Shown here: piece after piece, positions 1-8,071 of the stretch
Layout of the letters: every line of letters starts with the position of its first letter
Numbering within the stretch: the stretch's first letter is position 1
NCBI GenBank assembly: GCA_013813955.1
Contig: JACCQW010000025.1
Location: 1 to 8,071, forward strand
DNA length: 8,071 nt
Origin: Solirubrobacterales bacterium
Lineage (GTDB): Bacteria; Actinomycetota; Thermoleophilia; Solirubrobacterales; Solirubrobacteraceae
Direction of reading: 5' to 3'
Translations under genes and position numbers: made by a program
The notes under the pieces: model-generated
What the model was told of the DNA's origin: nothing
Seen by the model: the letters and a program-made list of their open reading frames with translations, nothing else
Databases searched by the model: none

Positions 1-1
1 G

Positions 2-310
2 CTGCGTGCCGAGCGCCCGACGATCGACCGCGGTGGGCGCCTGCGCGCGACGGGCACGCTGGCGCATGCGGCGCGCGGGATCGCGCGCGTGCAGCTCGTC
101 TTCTCGGCCGGCGGCCGGACGGTCACCAGGGAGTTCACCGCGCGTGTCGCCGGCGGGCGCTATCGCCTCGACACCGTGCTCCCCGCCCCGCTGCGCGCGC
201 AGGTCGCCGCCCGCGACGGCGTGGTGCACTCCTACACCCTGTTCACCGGTCGGCTGCCGGCGCGGATGCGCGGCGAGATGGCCTCCTTCGAGGTGCTCGG
301 CGCGCGCTGA
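2..310 (+). CDS. C-terminal fragment of a beta-rich, probably extracytoplasmic protein
   Basis: This is the last 102 residues of a gene that starts before the window; the frame is open from base 2 to a TGA at 308-310. I do not recognise the family. The fragment alternates short hydrophobic stretches with polar and charged residues and Gly/Arg turns, for example RVQLVFSAGGRTVTREFTAR followed by GGRYRLDTVLP. This suggests a beta-sandwich domain of the Ig-like or carboxypeptidase-regulatory kind often found at the C-terminus of surface proteins of high-GC Actinomycetota. No transmembrane segment, cysteine or sorting signal is visible in this part. It is the only plus-strand gene and converges on serA, with only 34 bp between the two stop codons. 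An internal ATG lies in another frame and no in-frame start with a ribosome binding site is convincing, so the true start is outside the window. The reading frame is well supported; the function is a guess. Confidence 0.6.
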   Translation: MRAERPTIDRGGRLRATGTLAHAARGIARVQLVFSAGGRTVTREFTARVAGGRYRLDTVLPAPLRAQVAARDGVVHSYTLFTGRLPARMRGEMASFEVLGAR

Positions 311-344
311 TCCTGGCGCTGCGTGACTGCGACGGCGCGCGGCG

Positions 345-3292
<2,948 letters not shown>

Positions 3293-3813
3293 TCACAGCC
3301 CGGCTGCGAGACGGGCCGCGGCGCCGAGCAGGCGGGTCTTCACCGTGAAGCTCTCGTTCTTCTCGAGCTCGCGCTCGAGCTCCTCGATGAGGTCGTCGTT
3401 CAGGGCGAAGAGCAGGATCCAGCCGATCATCGCCAGTACCCCGAGAATCGTCCCGATGAGGCCCATGATCCAACCCGCCTGGCCGAGGCCGCGGTGGCCG
3501 GCCTCCCCACGGTCGGCCCGGCGCTGGCCCTTGATGCCGAACACCCACGCGCAGATCGACAGCGGCAGCGAGACCACGAACGCCAGGCCCGCCGTCCCGA
3601 GCAGGACCGCCAGGCCGAGGATCCCGCACACCAGGCCGGCGACCGCCTGGCCGTTGCTGGGCTCGTGGCCGCGCGGGGGCTGGGAGAACGCGGGCGCCGG
3701 GGTGGGCTCCTGCGGTTGCTGCAATGGTGCCGGCGCAGCCGCCTCGGGACGATCCCAGCGGCGCGGGGGAGCCTGTCCTGCGCCGGGCGCTTCGGGCGGA
3801 AGCCAGCCCCCGG

Positions 3814-3817
<4 letters not shown>
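3293..3817 (-). CDS. DUF4190-type membrane protein coupled to ilvC
   Basis: The product is 174 residues with three regions. Residues 1-55 are rich in Pro, Ala and Gln and probably disordered. Residues 57-139 are hydrophobic: [20 protein letters not shown] and the following hydrophobic run (two membrane passes or one long hairpin), a basic loop [17 protein letters not shown] (94-110), then a third pass at about 113-139. The tail contains a highly charged helix, [16 protein letters not shown] (140-155), which could form a coiled coil. The repeated GLxxGIxG pattern and Pro-rich leader fit the DUF4190 family, whose function is unknown. The start is GTG at 3817-3815, overlapping the ilvC TGA by 4 bp (GTGA). 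No Shine-Dalgarno is visible, so translation is probably coupled to ilvC. The frame is open further upstream to 3949, but that part lies inside ilvC. A link to amino acid metabolism rests only on this coupling. Confidence 0.82.
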
Positions 3818-4809
<992 letters not shown>

Positions 4810-4820
4810 GGCGCGGGACT

Positions 4821-5672
4821 CTACGCACTGGCCGCGGCGACGTGCGTGCGCCCGGGCAGGGCCACCGAGCCGTCGTCGCGGACGTGCTCGGCCAGGCGGG
4901 GATCGATCGCGTCACGCAGCTCGTCGCGCTGTGCCGGGGCGAGCGCGCCGACCGCCGTGCGCAGGCCGGTGGACAGGTCCAGCTGGGTGTCCCACCACGC
5001 GTCGAGGTCGTCGTAGCGCAGAGTGATGTCCAGCTGATCGACCTGGACCTCGGTGAAGCCGGCCTCCCGCAGCAGGCCCTCGATGCGGGCGCGATCGCGG
5101 AAGGCGAACATCCCGGGCTGGGCGGGATCGGGCGGATCCGCGGCGCCCATCCGGACCAGCTCCGCCATCGGGACCGATGCCCACGGGTTGTCGGCGGGGT
5201 CCGTCCACGCGGCGAGCGCGACGCGGCCACCGGGCCTGAGCACGCGGCGAGTCTCGCGCAGCGCGGCGGCGGGATCGGCCAGCAGCATGTAGCCGAAGCG
5301 GCACAGCACGCCGTCGACGTCCGCGGTCGGCAGGTCGATCCACTCGGCGTCCATCGCCGCGAACTCCACGTTCTCGACCCCGAGCTCCGCCGCGCGGGCG
5401 CGGGCGGCGTCGACCATGGCCTCGGCGCCGTCGGTGCTGATGAGCGTCCCGCCCGGCGCGATCAGCTCCGCGGCGAGCAGCCCGGTGTCGCCCGGGCCCG
5501 CGGCCAGCTCGAGCACGCGGTGGCCGGGCTGGGGATCGATCGCCTCCACGAGCCAGGCCGACACGCCCTGCAGCGCGGCCTGGACCACGGGGCGCTGGGC
5601 CGCCCATCCGGCAGCGGCCCGCTCCCATCGATCCCGGCTCTCGCGGCGGAACCCGTCCGGGTCGTCGGTCAT
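4821..5672 (-). CDS. Class I SAM-dependent methyltransferase, substrate unknown
   Basis: The 283-residue product has a typical small-molecule methyltransferase core (Methyltransf_11/25 type). Motif I is [12 protein letters not shown] (53-64), binding S-adenosylmethionine. The acidic residue after strand 2 is D81 (STDGAEAMV), and D108 in [10 protein letters not shown] would contact the adenine. [15 protein letters not shown] (126-140) and [14 protein letters not shown] (143-156) form the later strands. An N-terminal helix (7-25, [16 protein letters not shown]) and a C-terminal part about 190-283, with a WWDTQLDLS stretch, should form the substrate lid. No family-specific motif identifies the acceptor. 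The menE-like gene nearby raises the question of menaquinone methylation, but the sequence does not look like MenG/UbiE to me. The start ATG has no visible Shine-Dalgarno and lies 5 nt from a perfect hairpin, which is odd. It sits 22 nt after the secreted-protein gene and 11 nt before ilvC, consistent with co-transcription. Cytosolic; no membrane segment. Confidence 0.85.
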   Translation of the reverse strand: MTDDPDGFRRESRDRWERAAAGWAAQRPVVQAALQGVSAWLVEAIDPQPGHRVLELAAGPGDTGLLAAELIAPGGTLISTDGAEAMVDAARARAAELGVENVEFAAMDAEWIDLPTADVDGVLCRFGYMLLADPAAALRETRRVLRPGGRVALAAWTDPADNPWASVPMAELVRMGAADPPDPAQPGMFAFRDRARIEGLLREAGFTEVQVDQLDITLRYDDLDAWWDTQLDLSTGLRTAVGALAPAQRDELRDAIDPRLAEHVRDDGSVALPGRTHVAAASA

Positions 5673-5677
5673 CGCAC

Positions 5678-5696
5678 GACGGGCCCGAGGCCCGTC
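5678..5696 (-). terminator. Perfect hairpin between secreted-protein and methyltransferase genes
   Basis: The arms gacgggcc (5678-5685) and ggcccgtc (5689-5696) are perfect complements of 8 bp with a 3-nt loop. The hairpin includes two bases of the stop codon of the secreted-protein gene and ends 5 nt before the methyltransferase ATG. There is no U-run. It may be a partial terminator, an mRNA processing or stability element, or a structure limiting ribosome access to the methyltransferase start. Confidence 0.4.
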
Positions 5697-7497
5697 ATCT
5701 CAGCTTGAACGTGACCGCCGCGGGGGTGAAGGCGTTGCCGAAGACCCCCGCGTTGTCGGTGCCGGCCACCGAGACCCGGTACGTCCCGGCCGCGAGCCGG
5801 CGCCGGCTGGGCACGGCGTAGCTCCACGTGCCCGCCTTGGAATCGAGCCTCACCGCGATCTGCACCGGCCGGCTGCAGCTGCGCGAGACGATGCCGCGCC
5901 GCGGGTCCAGCCACCGGCAATTGCGCACCTGGCTTGCCCCGGCGGTCGAGGTCCTCCTCCTGGTGGTCCGCTTCCTGGGCAGGCGGCTGACCTGGCGCAG
6001 CGCGATGCTCACGTTCCTGACGCCGGACCTGTCCAGCGCCCTGCCTCTGAAGCGAATGCGGTTGCGCCGCGTGGTCGTCACCCTGCGCCTGGTGCCGGCG
6101 CGCGTGACCGTACGCGTGCGCCTGGTGATGATCCTGACCGTCTGGTTGCGGCGCGGCCTGTCTACGCTGATCAGCGGTGGCGTGCCGTCGGTCACCGTGA
6201 TGGTGGCGGGCGCGGACGGGGCGCTGGCCAGACCGAGGACGTCGACCGCCACGACGGTCGCGCCCACGGTGCCCTCGTTGCGGTAGACGTGGTCGACCTG
6301 GGGCGCTGCGGTCGTCGCGGTCTCGCCGTCGCCGAAGCGCCAGACGTAGGAGGCGATCGCGCCCTCGGGGTCGCGCGAGCCCGCGGCGCTGAAGGTCACC
6401 CCGCGGCCTGCGCGCACCGAGGCGGCGGACGCGGCGATGCTCGCGGTGGGCGCGCGGTTGACGAACTCGTCGGCGCCCTGGTCAGACGCGGAGCCGACCA
6501 CGCGGGGCTCGCCTTCCACGTCGGTGGCCGACTCGCCCTCGGTCAGCCCGCCCTTGTCGATCGCCGGGGACCCCGCCTTCAACCGGAAGTTCCGGCCCGC
6601 CGGGTTGACGAACAGCGCGTTGGGGTCGCCGGACACGATCGTGCGCGTGGGAGTGAAGGTCGCCGAGTTCGGGGGCGCCACCACCGCGGTGCCGGAGTAG
6701 TTCCTCGTGACCACGCCGTTGAGCAGGATCGAGTCGGCGGCGGTGGCGGCGATGTTGCCGACGGGGCCGCCGACGAGCGGGCTGGCCTCGCTGGCGTCGA
6801 GCACGAACGCGTTCGTGGAGCCGGCCGCGGTCAGGTGACGGGCGCGCAGCGTGACGTCACCCGCGGAGCTGGTGGGGCCGCCCTCGCCGGTGAACACGCC
6901 GACCCCCGCGGCGCCACCGCTGACGATGCTCGACTCCAGCAGCAGCGCCTTGGACGCCGACGAGTCGTTGCCGGAGAACACGCGCACCGCGCTCGCCTCC
7001 GCGCCGCCGGTCAGCACGGTGGAGCGCACGATCTCGTTCGCAGTGCCGGCCACGATCTCCATGCCGTTCCCGTTGGCGCTGGCGAGTAGGGCGTCGCTGA
7101 CGCGCAGGCCGGAGGGACCGCTGACGGAGACCGCCGGATCCACGCCCGTGAAGCGGCTTACGACGAGCTTCTGCAGGTTCGAGACGCCGCCGGAGGCGCC
7201 CGAGAAGGTGAGGGTGCCGTTGACGACGACGCCGGGAGGGGCCGTGGAGCCGACGATCGTCACGCCGCCGTCGGTGAACGTCGCGGACGCGTACTGCCCC
7301 GGGGCCACCTCGAAGACGTCGCCGGGGTTGGCCGCGGAGGCGCCGTCGGCGAGCGAGCCACAGGACCGGTCGTCCCCTCCGCAAGAGCCGCCGCCGGCGG
7401 CGACGGAGTAGGTGGCCGCCTGTGCCGCGGCGGGCGCCGCGAGGGCTCCGGCGGTGGCGACGGCGGCGATGAGCGAGCGGCGGCGCGGACGTGACAT
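5695..7497 (-). CDS. Secreted beta-helix and PKD-domain protein with Arg-rich C-terminal region
   Basis: The 600-residue product begins with a signal peptide: basic MSRPRRRS, an Ala-rich core, and likely cleavage after AQA (25-27). RRSLI loosely fits a twin-arginine motif, so Tat export is possible. Residues 28 to about 300 are rich in Gly, Ser, Thr and Val with irregular repeats, as in right-handed parallel beta-helix proteins. They end with SPAIDKG (310-316) and a D-x-GxPR-...-DQGADEF block (327-345), the usual cap of such domains. A PKD domain covers about 348-436 (YVWRFGDGE, 384-392; VDHVYRNEGT, 401-410). The rest, 437-600, looks like an Ig-like domain with a strongly basic insert (447-515), two cysteines (C527, C541) and a closing strand pattern GTYRVSVAGTDNAGVFGNAF (571-590). 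No membrane anchor or sorting motif is visible, so it is secreted or held non-covalently. It may bind or process polysaccharide, but no catalytic site is evident. The ATG abuts the upstream stop codon and has a strong GGAGG. Confidence 0.88.
   Translation of the reverse strand: MSRPRRRSLIAAVATAGALAAPAAAQAATYSVAAGGGSCGGDDRSCGSLADGASAANPGDVFEVAPGQYASATFTDGGVTIVGSTAPPGVVVNGTLTFSGASGGVSNLQKLVVSRFTGVDPAVSVSGPSGLRVSDALLASANGNGMEIVAGTANEIVRSTVLTGGAEASAVRVFSGNDSSASKALLLESSIVSGGAAGVGVFTGEGGPTSSAGDVTLRARHLTAAGSTNAFVLDASEASPLVGGPVGNIAATAADSILLNGVVTRNYSGTAVVAPPNSATFTPTRTIVSGDPNALFVNPAGRNFRLKAGSPAIDKGGLTEGESATDVEGEPRVVGSASDQGADEFVNRAPTASIAASAASVRAGRGVTFSAAGSRDPEGAIASYVWRFGDGETATTAAPQVDHVYRNEGTVGATVVAVDVLGLASAPSAPATITVTDGTPPLISVDRPRRNQTVRIITRRTRTVTRAGTRRRVTTTRRNRIRFRGRALDRSGVRNVSIALRQVSRLPRKRTTRRRTSTAGASQVRNCRWLDPRRGIVSRSCSRPVQIAVRLDSKAGTWSYAVPSRRRLAAGTYRVSVAGTDNAGVFGNAFTPAAVTFKLR
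5953..6159 (-). other. Arg-rich segment with clustered AGG/AGA codons
   Basis: Residues 447-515 of the secreted protein contain 26 Arg and 1 Lys but only one acidic residue (D489). Thirteen of the 26 Arg codons are AGG or AGA. In residues 1-446 of the same protein I count 21 Arg codons, of which one (R265) is AGG. The segment includes three consecutive AGG codons (5953-5961). Confidence 0.75.
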
Positions 7498-8071
7498 TCA
7501 ACCCTCCATGGATCGGCGCGACAGCTTCCCTGACTTCGTTTTCGGCAAGTCTGACGAGAACTTGAACATTTTGGGGACCTTGTAACCCGCCAGCCGGACG
7601 CGACAGTGCTCGCCGAGCTCCTCGACCGTGGCCCGGGCGCCCGGTCGCAGCACGATCCGGGCGGCCACGCGCTCGCCCCATTCGGGGTCCGCGATCCCGT
7701 ACACCCCGGCCTCGGCCACCGCAGGGTGCGCGGCCAGCACGGCCTCGACCTCGGCCGGCGCGACGTTCTCCCCGCCCGTGACGATCGTGTCCGCCGTGCG
7801 GCCGGTGACGCTCAACACGCCGGTCGCGTCGAGCTCTCCGAGGTCACCGGTGTGCAGCCAGCCGTCGGCCGCTGCCGCGGCCGGGGCGACGGTCGGGCCG
7901 GCGACGAGGATCTGTCCCGAGTCGTCGATGCGCACGCGCGTGCAGAACAGCGCCGGCCCGCCGGTGGTGACCTGTGAGCAGGCCTCAGTGAGCCCGTAGG
8001 TGGTCACGGCCGGCACCCCGGCGCCGGCCGCGCGGTCAAGCAGCGCCGGCGGGATCGGCCCTCCGCCCACG
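7498..8071 (-). CDS. menE: C-terminal part of an AMP-forming acyl-CoA ligase, probably o-succinylbenzoate-CoA ligase
   Basis: The 5' end lies beyond the window; about 190 residues remain, ending in TGA at 7500-7498. This is the end of an ANL-superfamily enzyme. In fragment numbering, VGGGPIPPALLDRA (1-14) and the adenylate-binding TTYGLTEACSQV (23-34) come first. GWLHTGDLGELD (70-81) carries the ribose-binding Asp (D76), and GRTADTIVTGGENVAPAEVE (90-109) contains the hinge. KTKSGKLSRR (177-186) has the catalytic lysine, K182. The GGGPIPPALL plus YGLTEACSQ combination is what I associate with MenE, which activates o-succinylbenzoate to its CoA ester in menaquinone synthesis. A general fatty or aryl acyl-CoA ligase remains possible, because the substrate pocket is mostly outside the window. 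The GTG at 8070 is an internal valine codon, not a start. The last 25 codons are noticeably less GC-rich than the rest. Confidence 0.68.
   Translation of the reverse strand, partial: VGGGPIPPALLDRAAGAGVPAVTTYGLTEACSQVTTGGPALFCTRVRIDDSGQILVAGPTVAPAAAAADGWLHTGDLGELDATGVLSVTGRTADTIVTGGENVAPAEVEAVLAAHPAVAEAGVYGIADPEWGERVAARIVLRPGARATVEELGEHCRVRLAGYKVPKMFKFSSDLPKTKSGKLSRRSMEG
7502..7507 (-). promoter_or_regulatory. Shine-Dalgarno of the secreted-protein gene
   Basis: On the minus strand GGAGGG lies in the last codons of the menE-like gene, 4 nt before the ATG at 7497. The arrangement is GGAGGG, T, TGA (stop of the ligase), ATG. It is the strongest ribosome binding site in the window and supports the start choice. 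Confidence 0.75.

Noticed and set aside
4821..5672. Methyltransferase as MenG (demethylmenaquinone methyltransferase)
   Set aside because: Proximity to a menE-like gene is suggestive, but the motifs and C-terminal part do not match MenG/UbiE as I know them.
5416..7089. 557-codon plus-strand open frame opposite the secreted-protein gene
   Set aside because: The minus-strand product has a signal peptide, a PKD motif and a strong Shine-Dalgarno; the plus-strand translation is low-complexity Arg/Ala/Gly/His.

Overview
The window is a GC-rich stretch of bacterial chromosome with almost no non-coding space. Its base composition, a long-form SerA with a C-terminal ACT domain, an actinobacterial-type SerC, and a secreted beta-helix/PKD protein point to a high-GC Actinomycetota. 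Solirubrobacterales or a related Thermoleophilia lineage is my best guess, but this is inference and no marker gene is present. I see no tRNA, rRNA, CRISPR array, insertion sequence, integrase or phage gene.

Layout: a truncated plus-strand gene at the left edge (2-310) encodes the C-terminus of a beta-rich, probably extracytoplasmic protein and converges on everything else. All remaining genes lie on the minus strand and are read right to left: menE-like acyl-CoA ligase (5' end beyond the window), a 600-residue secreted beta-helix/PKD protein, a class I SAM methyltransferase, ilvC, a DUF4190-type membrane protein, a 198-bp non-coding gap, then serC and serA.

Spacing suggests two transcription units. 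In the first, the menE-like gene abuts the secreted-protein gene (stop and start codons adjacent). The methyltransferase follows after 22 nt, ilvC after 11 nt, and the membrane-protein gene overlaps the ilvC stop codon (GTGA). The gap at 3095-3292 holds a GC-rich hairpin directly after the membrane-protein stop codon. It also holds a weak promoter-like element inside an inverted repeat, and a good ribosome binding site that fixes the serC start at a GTG. The second unit is serC-serA, joined by an ATGA overlap.

Functionally, SerA and SerC catalyse the first two steps of serine synthesis from 3-phosphoglycerate, and IlvC catalyses the second common step of branched-chain amino acid synthesis. 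The menE-like ligase would act in menaquinone synthesis. The secreted protein, the methyltransferase and the membrane protein have no obvious link to these pathways.

I found no clearly new multi-gene system. The most unusual signals are an arginine-rich segment of the secreted protein in which half the arginines use AGG or AGA codons, the structured serCA leader, and the coupled DUF4190-type gene behind ilvC.
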